From contig NZ_VFTG01000003.1 in the NCBI RefSeq assembly GCF_006439355.1, forward strand, positions 345,690-409,689: DNA of 64,000 bases. Direction: 5' to 3'. Within the stretch, counting starts at the first letter, position 1; every line of letters begins with the position of its first letter. The notes under the pieces were generated by a model. The model ran no database searches. It saw only the letters and a program-made list of their open reading frames with translations, and was not told where the DNA came from. Below are positions 8,424 to 16,953 of this stretch, one piece after another. This DNA is from Mesorhizobium sp. B4-1-3. Its GTDB lineage: Bacteria > Pseudomonadota > Alphaproteobacteria > Rhizobiales > Rhizobiaceae. The position numbers were made by a program, and so were the translations under genes.

Positions 8424-9604
8424 TGCCAAGACCATCCAAGCGCATCACCGCCATCGTGCCTTCGGGCAAGGATGGCTGGGAAGTCCACTTCGCTGCCTGG
8501 ACCCGCAAGCAGGCCGGCGAGGACATCATCGTTCTCTCGGTCGGCGATCACGACTTCGACACGCCGTCGGAGACGATCGAGGCCTGCGTGGCCGCCGTGC
8601 GCGAGAGCAACCATCACTATACACCGCTCCCGGGCCTGCCGCGCTTGCGCAAGGCGATGGCGGCGGCCTCCACTGCCTGCGGCGGCATCCCGACTGAACC
8701 CGACGAGGTGATCGCCACGGCCGGTGGCCAGGGAGCGCTCTATGCAGCCGTACAGGGCGTGCTCGACCCGGGCGACCATGCCATCGTCGTCGCGCCGTAT
8801 TACGCCACCTACCCCAACACCTTCAGCGCCGCGGGCGCCAGCTTCACCGTGATCGAGACGCCGTCCGAGGACGGCTTTCAGCCACGCGCGGACATGATCC
8901 GCGCCGCGCTCCAGCCCAACACGCGCGCCATCCTGATCAACACGCCGAACAACCCCACGGGCGCCGTCTATTCGCGCGAACGGCTCGAAAAACTGGCCGA
9001 AATCTGCAAGGAGCACGATCTCTGGCTGCTCTCGGACGAGGTCTACTGGACGCTTGGCGGCGGCGAGCATATCTCGCCGCGTTCGTTGCCCGGCATGGCC
9101 GAGCGCACGCTGGTGATCAACTCGATGTCGAAAAGCCACGGCATGACCGGCTGGCGCATGGGCTGGCTGACCGGGCCGAAAGCGATGATCGCGCTGATGA
9201 TCGACCTCAATCTGGTCACGACCTACGGCCTGCCGGCCTTCATCTCGATCGCCTGTGCCGAGGCGCTGGAGAACCACTACGGCGTGAAGGACATCGCCGA
9301 GCGTTACGCCGCGCGACGCGCCGTCTTTCTTGACGCCATACGCGGCACCAATGAAGTCACCGTGCGCGGCTCCGACGGCGGCATGTATGTCATGCTCGAC
9401 ATCTCGGCCGTCGAGCCGGATGACGAGAAATTCGCCTGGGCCCTGCTCGATAAGGAAAAGGTCGGGGTCATGCCCGGGTCGAGCTTCGGCGAGGCCGCCG
9501 CCGGGCACATCCGCATCAGCCTCTGCCAGCCCGAACCCATCCTGAAGGAAGCAGCGCTTCGCGTGCGCCGCTTCGCTTCCAACTATCGCCGCGAGGCCGC
9601 ATGA
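8423..9604 (+). CDS. Class I/II pyridoxal-phosphate aminotransferase
   Basis: 393-residue fold-type I aminotransferase of the aspartate-aminotransferase superfamily. ITAIVPSGKDGWEVHFAAW begins the substrate domain; NTPNNPTGAVYSRERL is the conserved Asn-Pro loop; LLSDEVYW carries the PLP-binding Asp/Tyr; SMSKSHGMTGWRMGW contains the Schiff-base Lys (about residue 237). The start overlaps the upstream stop in TGATG and its own stop overlaps the next start in ATGA, so translation is coupled to both flanking flavoprotein genes. Its substrate is unknown; context suggests it handles the amino acid or keto acid produced by the neighbouring dehydrogenases. Confidence 0.9.
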   Translation: MPRPSKRITAIVPSGKDGWEVHFAAWTRKQAGEDIIVLSVGDHDFDTPSETIEACVAAVRESNHHYTPLPGLPRLRKAMAAASTACGGIPTEPDEVIATAGGQGALYAAVQGVLDPGDHAIVVAPYYATYPNTFSAAGASFTVIETPSEDGFQPRADMIRAALQPNTRAILINTPNNPTGAVYSRERLEKLAEICKEHDLWLLSDEVYWTLGGGEHISPRSLPGMAERTLVINSMSKSHGMTGWRMGWLTGPKAMIALMIDLNLVTTYGLPAFISIACAEALENHYGVKDIAERYAARRAVFLDAIRGTNEVTVRGSDGGMYVMLDISAVEPDDEKFAWALLDKEKVGVMPGSSFGEAAAGHIRISLCQPEPILKEAALRVRRFASNYRREAA

Positions 9605-12048
9605 CCAGGACCATCCCGACCAAAGCCCGCGCCGTCATCATCGGCGGCGGGGTCTCCGGCTGCTCGGTCGCCTATCACCTGGCGAAGCTCGGCTGGACCG
9701 ACATCGTGCTGCTCGAACGCAAGCAACTCACCTCAGGCACCACCTGGCACGCGGCCGGCTTGATCGGCCAGTTGCGCGGCTCGCAGAACATGACGCGGCT
9801 GGCGAAATACTCGGCCGACCTCTACGTCAAGCTGGAGGCCGAGACCGACGTCGGCACCGGCATGCGCCAGGTCGGCTCGATCACCGTGGCGCTGACCGAG
9901 GAGCGCAAGCACGAGATCTATCGGCAGGCATCGCTCGCCCGCGCCTTCGACGTCGACGTGCGCGAGATTTCGCCGCGCGAGGTCAAGGAGATGTACCCGC
10001 ATCTCAACGTCTCGGATGTGGTCGGCGCGGTGCATCTGCCACTCGACGGCCAGTGCGATCCCGCCAACATCGCAATGGCCCTGGCCAAGGGCGCGCGCCA
10101 GCGCGGTGCCGCGATCATCGAGAACGTCAAGGTCACCAAGGTCCACACCAAGAACGGTCGCGTCTCCGGCGTCTCCTGGACGCAGGGCGACGAACAAGGC
10201 ACGATCGAGACCGACATCGTCGTCAACTGCGCCGGCATGTGGGCGCGCGAGCTTGGGCGGCAGAACGGCGTCACCATCCCCCTGCACGCCTGCGAGCATT
10301 TCTATCTGGTCACCGAGCCGATCCCGGGCCTCTCCCGCCTGCCGGTGCTGCGCGTACCGGACGAATGCGCCTACTACAAGGAGGACGCCGGCAAGATGAT
10401 GCTCGGCGCCTTCGAGCCGGTGGCGAAGCCGTGGGGCATGGAGGGAATCCGCGAGGATTTCTGCTTCGACCAGTTGCCCGAGGACATGGACCATTTCGAG
10501 CCGATTCTCGAGATGGGCGTCAACCGCATGCCGATGCTGGGCACCGCCGGCATCCATACCTTCTTCAACGGCCCGGAGAGCTTCACGCCCGACGACCGCT
10601 ACTATCTCGGCGAAGCGCCCGAGCTTTCCGGCTACTGGATGGCGACCGGCTACAATTCGATCGGCATCGTCTCGTCCGGCGGCGCCGGCATGGCGCTGGC
10701 GCAGTGGATCAACGACGGCGAGGCGCCCTTCGACCTGTGGGAAGTCGATATCCGCCGCGCCCAGCCGTTCCAGAAGAACCGCCGCTATCTCAAGGAGCGC
10801 GTCTCCGAAACGCTCGGCCTGCTCTATGCCGACCATTTTCCCTATCGCCAGATGGCGACCTCGCGCGGCGTGCGCCGCTCGCCTTTGCACGAGCATCTCA
10901 GGGCGCGCGGCGCCGTCTTTGGCGAGGTCGCCGGCTGGGAGCGCGCCAACTGGTTCGCGCGTGACGGCCAGGAGCGCGAATACCGCTATTCCTGGAAGCG
11001 GCAGAACTGGTTCGACAACCAGCGCGACGAGCACCTTGCCGTCCGCAACGGCGTCGGCCTGTTCGACATGACCTCCTTCGGCAAGATCCGGGTCGAAGGC
11101 CGCGATGCCTGTGCCTTCCTGCAACGGCTCTGCGCCAACGACATGGACGTTGCGCCGGGCAAGATCGTCTACACGCAGATGCTCAACCAGCGCGGCGGCA
11201 TCGAGAGCGACCTCACCGTGACGCGGCTTTCGGAAACCGCCTATTTCCTCGTCGTGCCGGGCGCCACGCTGCAGCGCGATCTTGCCTGGGTGCGCAAGCA
11301 TGTCGCCGACGAGTTCGTCGTTATCACCGACGTCACCGCCGCCGAAGCGGTGATCTGCGTCATGGGTCCGGAGGCGCGAAAACTGATCCAGAAGGTCAGC
11401 CCGAACGATTTTTCCAACGAGGCCAATCCATTCGGCACGTTCCAGGAGATCGAGATCGGCATGGGGCTGGCCCGCGCCCACCGCGTCACCTATGTCGGCG
11501 AGCTCGGCTGGGAACTCTACGTCTCGACCGAGCAGGCGGCCCATGTCTTCGAGGCGATCGCCGAAGCCGGCGCCGATGTCGGCCTGAAGCTTTGCGGCCT
11601 GCATACGCTCGATTCCTGCCGCATCGAAAAGGCCTTCCGCCATTTCGGCCACGACATCACCGACGAGGACAATGTGTTGGAGGCGGGCCTGGGCTTTGCG
11701 GTGAAGACGAGCAAGGCCGGGTTCATCGGTCGCGACGCGGTGCTCAGGAAGAAGGAGGCCGGCCTGTCACGCCGGCTGGTACAGTTCCGTCTCAAGGACC
11801 CTCAGCCCCTTCTCTTCCACAACGAGGCCATCCTGCGCGACGGCCGGATTGTCGGCCCGATCACATCAGGCAATTACGGCCACCACCTCGGCGGCGCGAT
11901 CGGGCTTGGCTATGTGCCGTGCCAGGGCGAGAGCGAGGCGGATGTGCTGGGCTCATCATACGAGGTCGAGATCGCGGGAGAGCGATTTGCGGCGGAAGCG
12001 TCGCTGAAGCCGATGTATGATCCTAAGGCGGAACGGGTGAGGAGGTAG
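9601..12048 (+). CDS. Second FAD oxidoreductase-GcvT fusion, dimethylglycine dehydrogenase-like
   Basis: 815-residue relative of the protein at 5970, same domain order. The FAD motif AVIIGGGVSGCSVAYHLAKLG lies near residue 11 and TSGTTWHAAGLIGQLRGS carries the covalent-FAD His. DAO domain to about residue 390, then a linker with SPLHEHLRARGAVFGEVAGW and a C-terminal GcvT domain (VRNGVGLFDMTSFGKIRVEG; YVGELGWELYVSTE). The two copies differ strongly in the active-site half, so they are probably paralogues with different amines rather than recent duplicates. Coupled to the aminotransferase by ATGA overlap. Folate-linked oxidative demethylation is expected from the family. Confidence 0.9.
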   Translation: MTRTIPTKARAVIIGGGVSGCSVAYHLAKLGWTDIVLLERKQLTSGTTWHAAGLIGQLRGSQNMTRLAKYSADLYVKLEAETDVGTGMRQVGSITVALTEERKHEIYRQASLARAFDVDVREISPREVKEMYPHLNVSDVVGAVHLPLDGQCDPANIAMALAKGARQRGAAIIENVKVTKVHTKNGRVSGVSWTQGDEQGTIETDIVVNCAGMWARELGRQNGVTIPLHACEHFYLVTEPIPGLSRLPVLRVPDECAYYKEDAGKMMLGAFEPVAKPWGMEGIREDFCFDQLPEDMDHFEPILEMGVNRMPMLGTAGIHTFFNGPESFTPDDRYYLGEAPELSGYWMATGYNSIGIVSSGGAGMALAQWINDGEAPFDLWEVDIRRAQPFQKNRRYLKERVSETLGLLYADHFPYRQMATSRGVRRSPLHEHLRARGAVFGEVAGWERANWFARDGQEREYRYSWKRQNWFDNQRDEHLAVRNGVGLFDMTSFGKIRVEGRDACAFLQRLCANDMDVAPGKIVYTQMLNQRGGIESDLTVTRLSETAYFLVVPGATLQRDLAWVRKHVADEFVVITDVTAAEAVICVMGPEARKLIQKVSPNDFSNEANPFGTFQEIEIGMGLARAHRVTYVGELGWELYVSTEQAAHVFEAIAEAGADVGLKLCGLHTLDSCRIEKAFRHFGHDITDEDNVLEAGLGFAVKTSKAGFIGRDAVLRKKEAGLSRRLVQFRLKDPQPLLFHNEAILRDGRIVGPITSGNYGHHLGGAIGLGYVPCQGESEADVLGSSYEVEIAGERFAAEASLKPMYDPKAERVRR

Positions 12049-12056
12049 CGCATTTC

Positions 12057-12182
12057 CTTCTCCCCGTTCCACGGGGAGAAGGTGGCCCGAAGGGCCGGAT
12101 GAGGGGCAGCCCCAAATTAACGTGAGTTCGCGCCGCCCCTCATCTGCCTGCCGGCATCTTCTCCCCGTTGAACGGGGAGAAG
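12057..12182. repeat. Long inverted repeat, rhizobial intergenic element
   Basis: Two nearly identical hairpins, CTTCTCCCCGTT-n-ACGGGGAGAAG at 12057-12081 and 12158-12182, bound a 126-bp inverted structure that also pairs GGATGAGGGGC with GCCCCTCATC. This is the familiar dispersed palindromic element of rhizobial intergenic DNA. Here it separates two convergent operons and may act as a bidirectional terminator. Confidence 0.75.
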
Positions 12183-12192
12183 AAAGCTAACC

Positions 12193-12780
12193 TCAAAACC
12201 GCTCCAGCCTCGCCCTGACCTTGCCCAAAAACGCCGCCCGGCTCTTCGGTGTCGACGAATCCATCAGATAGTGCGCCAGGAAGAACGTCTTGCAGCGCGT
12301 GGCGCACAGCGCCCGCATGCCGCGCAGGATCGTCTTCCGGCCCGGCTGGCCGACGACCACGCTCCACCAGGTTGGCGCGCCGCAGGTGGTGATGACGCCG
12401 ACCTTGGTGACATGCCGCATCAGCGACGTGATCCGCCCCTTGCCGGCCGGCAGCTTGAAGGCGATGTCGGTCGCCCAGACCCGGTCGAACCAGCCTTTCA
12501 GCATCGCCGGCAAGCCGTACCACCAGGTCGGATAGATGAACAGGATCGCCTCGGCCCATTGCAGATGCTCGAAATGCGGTTCGAGTGCCGGATCCTCGGG
12601 CGCACGGTCGTTATAGGAGCGCCGCTCCTCACAGCTCATCACCGGATCGAAATTCTCGGCGTAGAGGTCGAGCAGCCGCACGTCCCAGCCTCTCCGCGTC
12701 AAGGCCTCCACCGCCGCGTCACGGATCGCGGCGCAATAGCTTTCCGGCACCGGATGGCAGTAGACCACCAGCACGCGCAT
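12193..12780 (-). CDS. NAD(P)H oxidoreductase, flavodoxin fold (Kef-ancillary/NQO-like)
   Basis: 195-residue flavodoxin-like protein of the NAD(P)H dehydrogenase (quinone) family that includes KefF, MdaB and NQO1. MRVLVVYCHPVPESYCAAI is the flavin phosphate-binding start; IYPTWWYGLPAMLKGWFDRV is the conserved loop and helix contacting the flavin; VITTCGAPTWW follows. Expected to be a cytosolic FMN/FAD enzyme reducing quinones or related acceptors with NAD(P)H. ATG at 12780 overlaps the upstream gene's stop (ATGA). Last gene of the minus-strand operon; tandem paralogue of its neighbour. Confidence 0.85.
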   Translation of the reverse strand: MRVLVVYCHPVPESYCAAIRDAAVEALTRRGWDVRLLDLYAENFDPVMSCEERRSYNDRAPEDPALEPHFEHLQWAEAILFIYPTWWYGLPAMLKGWFDRVWATDIAFKLPAGKGRITSLMRHVTKVGVITTCGAPTWWSVVVGQPGRKTILRGMRALCATRCKTFFLAHYLMDSSTPKSRAAFLGKVRARLERF

Positions 12781-13361
12781 CAGAAGGCGTCCATTGTCGC
12801 CGCGACCTTCGCCATGAAGGCGTTGCGCGTCTCGTCGGTGGAGAGGTTCATCGAATAATGCGCGAGATAGGAGACGGGAGCGCCGGGTCTGATCGTGGCC
12901 CGCAGCATGCGCTTGACGATCTTGCGCGGCGGGTCGCCCATCAGCATGGCGCGAAAACGGCTGCCGCCATAGGTGGTGACGGCCGCCGTCTTGCGGATGT
13001 TGTGCAGTGTCGGCCGCACCTTGCCGTCGACCAGCTTGAACGACACGCCGGGCAGGAAGACGCGGTCGAAAAATCCTTTCAAGATCGCCGGATAACCATA
13101 GTTCCAGACCGGGAAAGACAGCACCAGCGCCTCGGCGTTCTTCAGCCTTTCGACATAGCCGGCGACCGCGTCGTCCGGCCCGCGCGGATCGTGGTAGCCG
13201 AGCCGCTCGGCGCGCGTCAGCCGCGGATCGAAATCCTCTGCGTAGAGGTCGCAATCGTCGACCGCATGGCCGGCCGCAGAGAGGCGCTCGACGATCGTCC
13301 GGTGCAGGCCGGCATTGAAGCTGGTCTCCACCGGATGGGCGTAAAGCACGAGGATGTTCAT
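12780..13361 (-). CDS. NAD(P)H oxidoreductase, flavodoxin fold, paralogue of the next gene
   Basis: 193-residue member of the same quinone-reductase-like family. MNILVLYAHPVETSFNAGL gives the flavin loop, FPVWNYGYPAILKGFFDRVF the conserved core, and AAVTTYGGSRFRA matches the glycine-rich segment. Both proteins share the motif LYAE-DFDP (LYAENFDP and LYAEDFDP), so they arose by duplication and then diverged. The start codon touches the stop of the upstream flavin oxidase gene. Expected role: two-electron reduction of a quinone or imine-like intermediate made by the pathway. Substrate unknown. Confidence 0.85.
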   Translation of the reverse strand: MNILVLYAHPVETSFNAGLHRTIVERLSAAGHAVDDCDLYAEDFDPRLTRAERLGYHDPRGPDDAVAGYVERLKNAEALVLSFPVWNYGYPAILKGFFDRVFLPGVSFKLVDGKVRPTLHNIRKTAAVTTYGGSRFRAMLMGDPPRKIVKRMLRATIRPGAPVSYLAHYSMNLSTDETRNAFMAKVAATMDAF

Positions 13362-14767
13362 CAGCTCGCCTTTTGCAAGCCCTTGAACAGGAACGTCCGG
13401 CCGGAGCGGTAGTCGTAATCCGGGTTTTCCCAGGCGATCATCTTGCCGGGGTTGAGCAGGCCTTGCGGATCGGTCTCACGCTTGAAGGCGAGCTGGATCT
13501 CGTCGGTCTGCTTCATGCCGCCTTCCTCCAGCGTGTATCGATGCGGGTTGAAGACCGGGCAGCCATTCTCCTCGTGCAGGCGGATGATCTCGTCCAACCG
13601 CGCCTCGGTGGTGAACTTGACCAGCGGCAGGCCGAAGCAGGTGATGTTGCCGTCGAGCCGCACGAATTCCAGATGCGAGAACACCTCGCCCGGGAACATC
13701 GCGTCCATCTTCTCGACCAGCGCCAGCTGGTTGGGAAACGGATAGAGCGACTGCAGATAGGTGATCGTCGGGTCGACGCGCAGCGCCCTCAGCGTCGTGT
13801 GGTTCCAGGCGAGCTCATAGGCAGGCGGCAGGCCCTTCTTGTCCTCGTCCGTGGCGGTTGCCGCGTTGAAGATGACCGCGCCGCCGGCGCGCCTCGTGAA
13901 GGCAAGGAAGGCGTCGAGCCCGTGCCGCGCCACCATGACGACGCAGATGCTCTGCCCCTCGCGCAGGAATTTCTGGTGGCGCTTGAAATAGAACTGCGGC
14001 ACGGGTGCGGCGATCGGCGTGATCAGCTTGGTCAGGATGCCGTCCTGGCAGGCCAACGCGTTGCCGTAGCGAGCGGCGCCCATGAAGCTGTCGAAGCCGA
14101 CAATGACATCGATCCATTCATAGGCGGCGGTCAGCGGCATCTCGACCTCGGTGATGATGCCGTTGGTGCCGTAGGCATGCGTGACCTTGTGCAGGTCCTC
14201 GCCGGTGAGCTCAAGCGACTTCGGCTCGGCCTCCATGGTGACGACACGAAGCCGCAGCACATTGCCGAAATCGCGCAAACCGCCGAAATTGATCGAGCCG
14301 ACGCCCCCCGAACCGCCGGCGATGAAGCCGCCGATCGAAGCAGTGTTGTAGGTCGAGGGCGAGAGCCTGAGCTCTTGTCCGGAATGCGCCCGCGTCGCCT
14401 TGTCGATGTCGGCAAGGATTGCGCCCGGCCCGGTCACCACCCGCCCCGGTGCGATCGTCTTGATCGCGTTCATCTCGGCGAGATTCAGCACCACGCCGCC
14501 CGACAGCGGCATCGCCTGTCCATAATTGCCGGTGCCGCTGCCTCGCGGCGTCACCGGGACGCCGTGCCGGTGGCACGCGGCAAGCACGCGGATCACCTCA
14601 TCCTCATTCTTCGGGGTAACGATCAGGTCGCCCTTGATGTGATCGAGTTGCGCCTTCAACACCGGGCTGTACCAGTAGAAGTCGCGGCTCTTCTGCTGGA
14701 CGATGGCTGGATGGTCGTCGATCTTGATCCCGTCGAGATCGCGCTTCAGCACTGCGATATCCATCAT
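13361..14767 (-). CDS. FAD-binding oxidase, PCMH type (GlcD/D-lactate dehydrogenase-like)
   Basis: 468-residue flavoprotein. TPRGSGTGNYGQAMPLSGGV near residue 80 and SIGGFIAGGSGGVGSINFGG are the two FAD-binding segments of the vanillyl-alcohol-oxidase/PCMH fold; the C-terminus (FKRETDPQGLLNPGKMI) is the usual family ending. Two adjacent ATGs (14767, 14764) overlap the upstream stop; either could be used. Members oxidise alpha-hydroxy acids or related substrates. Position between an amidohydrolase and two flavodoxin-fold reductases points to a pathway role rather than general lactate or glycolate use, but the substrate is not known. Confidence 0.85.
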   Translation of the reverse strand: MMDIAVLKRDLDGIKIDDHPAIVQQKSRDFYWYSPVLKAQLDHIKGDLIVTPKNEDEVIRVLAACHRHGVPVTPRGSGTGNYGQAMPLSGGVVLNLAEMNAIKTIAPGRVVTGPGAILADIDKATRAHSGQELRLSPSTYNTASIGGFIAGGSGGVGSINFGGLRDFGNVLRLRVVTMEAEPKSLELTGEDLHKVTHAYGTNGIITEVEMPLTAAYEWIDVIVGFDSFMGAARYGNALACQDGILTKLITPIAAPVPQFYFKRHQKFLREGQSICVVMVARHGLDAFLAFTRRAGGAVIFNAATATDEDKKGLPPAYELAWNHTTLRALRVDPTITYLQSLYPFPNQLALVEKMDAMFPGEVFSHLEFVRLDGNITCFGLPLVKFTTEARLDEIIRLHEENGCPVFNPHRYTLEEGGMKQTDEIQLAFKRETDPQGLLNPGKMIAWENPDYDYRSGRTFLFKGLQKAS

Positions 14768-16065
14768 CCCACCATCAATTCGTCGAGTTCGGAATAATCG
14801 GGCAGTTGGCGTTCGATCGCCCTGCCCTCGCGCACCACGATGCGATCCGATTCGGGCCGCGACAGCAATTCGGTCCAACTGCGTCCCTTGAAGACGATGA
14901 AGTCGGCACTGCCACCGACCGCAAGCATGCCGGCGTCTTCAAGCCGCATCACCTCGGCCGGTGTCGCCGCTACAGCCCTCGGCCAGTCGCCCACCGGATG
15001 GTCGAAATGCAGGATGCGCGTCGCCATGCGGTAGACCTCCAGCATATCGAGATCGCCATAGGCATAGAACGGATCGCGCGTGTTGTCGGAGGCGACCGCC
15101 ACCTTGATGCCGCGCGCCTTCATCTCGTGCAGCAGTGTCACGCCGCGCCAGCGCGGGGTGGTACCGTTGTTGCGCCGGTCCTGCAGATAGAGATTGCACA
15201 TCGGCAGCGACACCACGGCGAGCCGCGCCTTCGCCACCTTGTCCAGCGTGTCCAACACCTCGAGGTCCGGCTGGCGCGCCAGCGAGCAGCAATGGCCGAC
15301 CAGGATATTGCCCTCGAAGCCGTTCCACAGCGACGCCTCGGCGATCTTCTTCAGCGAGATGGCTGCGACGTCGTCGGTCTCGTCGGCATGGAAATCGAGA
15401 TCGAGCCCGTGCTTGATGGCTTCAGCGAATACCTTGTCGAGCAGTTCCTCGAGGTCGGGCACCATATAGGTGACGACGCCGAGCACGCCCTTGGCCGCGG
15501 CGACGCGCTTGGCCAGCCGCTCGAACCACGTCTTGTCGCGCACGCCTTCGATGCCGAGCAGGCAGGCCGCCTGCAGGTCGATGCGCCCGCGCCACTTCTT
15601 GCGCATCGCCTCGAACACCGGCCAGGAGATCTCCTCCTGCGGCGGCACGCTGTCGAGATGCGTGCGTACGGCCTTGGTGCCATGCGCGTAGGCCGAGCGC
15701 AGCGAAAAATCCATGCGCCGCGCGACGTCCTCGGCGCTCCAGCGTGCGGCGCGGTCGGCGCCGGTGGCATTGAGCGCGCCCATGAAGGTCCCGTCAGGAT
15801 TGGGCTTTCGCGGCCAGATATGGCCCTTGTCGATGTGGGTGTGGCAATCGACGAAGCACGGCAGCACGATCCGGCCGGCGAGGTCGATTGCGTTGGCTTC
15901 TGCATTCGGCTTGGCATGGGCGACGATGCTCACGATCTTGCCGCCGGCAACGGTCAGTTCGGCCAGCGCGAAACCCTCCGCGTCAAACGACGCGGCAAGC
16001 TCGGGCGTCAGCGACCGATGAACATGGGCATTGGCAAGCCGGTAGGAACCAGAGGCAGGTATCAA
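14764..16065 (-). CDS. Amidohydrolase, cytosine deaminase-like
   Basis: 433-residue metal-dependent hydrolase of the amidohydrolase superfamily, cytosine/isoguanine/pterin deaminase branch. FVDCHTHIDKGHIWPR holds the HxH metal ligands (with the branch-specific DKGH), LDFHADETDD the third ligand and general-acid region, GHCCSLA the next His, and VASDNTRDPFY the conserved Asp. Such enzymes remove an amino group from, or open, N-heterocycles. It lies in one operon with an NMT1-type importer, 36 nt after the permease gene, so it probably acts on the imported compound. Which heterocycle is unknown. Confidence 0.85.
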   Translation of the reverse strand: MIPASGSYRLANAHVHRSLTPELAASFDAEGFALAELTVAGGKIVSIVAHAKPNAEANAIDLAGRIVLPCFVDCHTHIDKGHIWPRKPNPDGTFMGALNATGADRAARWSAEDVARRMDFSLRSAYAHGTKAVRTHLDSVPPQEEISWPVFEAMRKKWRGRIDLQAACLLGIEGVRDKTWFERLAKRVAAAKGVLGVVTYMVPDLEELLDKVFAEAIKHGLDLDFHADETDDVAAISLKKIAEASLWNGFEGNILVGHCCSLARQPDLEVLDTLDKVAKARLAVVSLPMCNLYLQDRRNNGTTPRWRGVTLLHEMKARGIKVAVASDNTRDPFYAYGDLDMLEVYRMATRILHFDHPVGDWPRAVAATPAEVMRLEDAGMLAVGGSADFIVFKGRSWTELLSRPESDRIVVREGRAIERQLPDYSELDELMVG

Positions 16066-16101
16066 GGTCTGGTCCTCTTCGCGATTTTCCCTGCTACCAC
16101 C

Positions 16102-16953
16102 CTAGCGCTCCTGTTTCAGCGCGCTCTCGTGCCAGCGGCGCAGGATGAGATGCGACACCAGCGACAGCACAAGGAAGATCAGGATGCCGGTGAGCGAGAT
16201 CAGGATCAGCGCCGCGAACAGCCGCGGCGCGTTGAGCCGGTAGCCTGCCTCGATGATGCGGGACGCGAGCCCGGACGACTGCCCCTGCGCGCCGGCGACG
16301 AATTCCGCCACCACGGCGCCGATCAGCGACAGGCCGCCGGCGATCTTCAGCCCGCCGAGGAAATAGGGCATCGCCGCCGGCAGCCGCAGATAACGCAATT
16401 GCTGCCAGCGCGTCGCGCCGTTGAGCTTGAACAGGTCGCGCAAATTGCGGTCGACCGAGTTCAAGCCAAGCGTCGTGTTAGACAGGATCGGAAAGAAGGC
16501 GACGATCCAGGCGCAGAGCAGCAGTTTGACCGTCTGGTTGTTCACATAGATGTTGATCAGCGGGAAGATCGCCACGATCGGGGTCACCTGCAGCACTATG
16601 GCGAAGGGGAAGAACGACATCTCCACCCATTTCGACTGCGCGAACAGCACCGCCAGACCGACGCCGCCGATGACGGCGAGCAACAGGCTGAAAAAGGTGA
16701 TCCGAAGCGTCACCAACAGTGATGAGAACAACAGGCCGGCGTCATTGTGCAGCGTCTGCAGCACCACGCCGGGACGCGGCAGGATATATTGCGGGATCTC
16801 GTTCCAGACGCAGATACGGTCCCACAGGACGATCGCTAGCACCATGATCGCCAGCGGCAGCACCCATTTGCCGATGCGCTCCAGCCGCTCCTGTCGGGCG
16901 CGGCGCGCCTCTTCCGGATCGAGCTTCAGCGTGGCGTCTTCAATGGCCGTCAT
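16102..16953 (-). CDS. ABC transporter permease (SsuC/TauC/ThiX type)
   Basis: 283-residue inner-membrane permease with about six hydrophobic segments. The cytoplasmic EAA-like loop (FKLNGATRWQQLRYLRLPAAMPYFLGGLKIAGG) contacts the ATPase. ATG at 16953 overlaps the ATPase gene by 14 nt and gives a plausible charged N-terminus (MTAIEDATLKLDPEEARR). This subfamily serves sulfonates, taurine, nitrate or thiamin-pyrimidine precursors; the associated NMT1-type binding protein favours an aromatic or pyrimidine-like ligand, by family association only. Confidence 0.9.
   Translation of the reverse strand: MTAIEDATLKLDPEEARRARQERLERIGKWVLPLAIMVLAIVLWDRICVWNEIPQYILPRPGVVLQTLHNDAGLLFSSLLVTLRITFFSLLLAVIGGVGLAVLFAQSKWVEMSFFPFAIVLQVTPIVAIFPLINIYVNNQTVKLLLCAWIVAFFPILSNTTLGLNSVDRNLRDLFKLNGATRWQQLRYLRLPAAMPYFLGGLKIAGGLSLIGAVVAEFVAGAQGQSSGLASRIIEAGYRLNAPRLFAALILISLTGILIFLVLSLVSHLILRRWHESALKQER

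Noticed and set aside
9733..11652. 639-codon open frame antisense to the second FAD/GcvT gene
   Set aside because: No family character, no ribosome site; it mirrors a well-supported plus-strand gene.
12057..12182. CRISPR-like repeated GGGGAGAAG units
   Set aside because: Only two inverted copies with unrelated DNA between them; this is a dispersed palindromic element, not a regular array.
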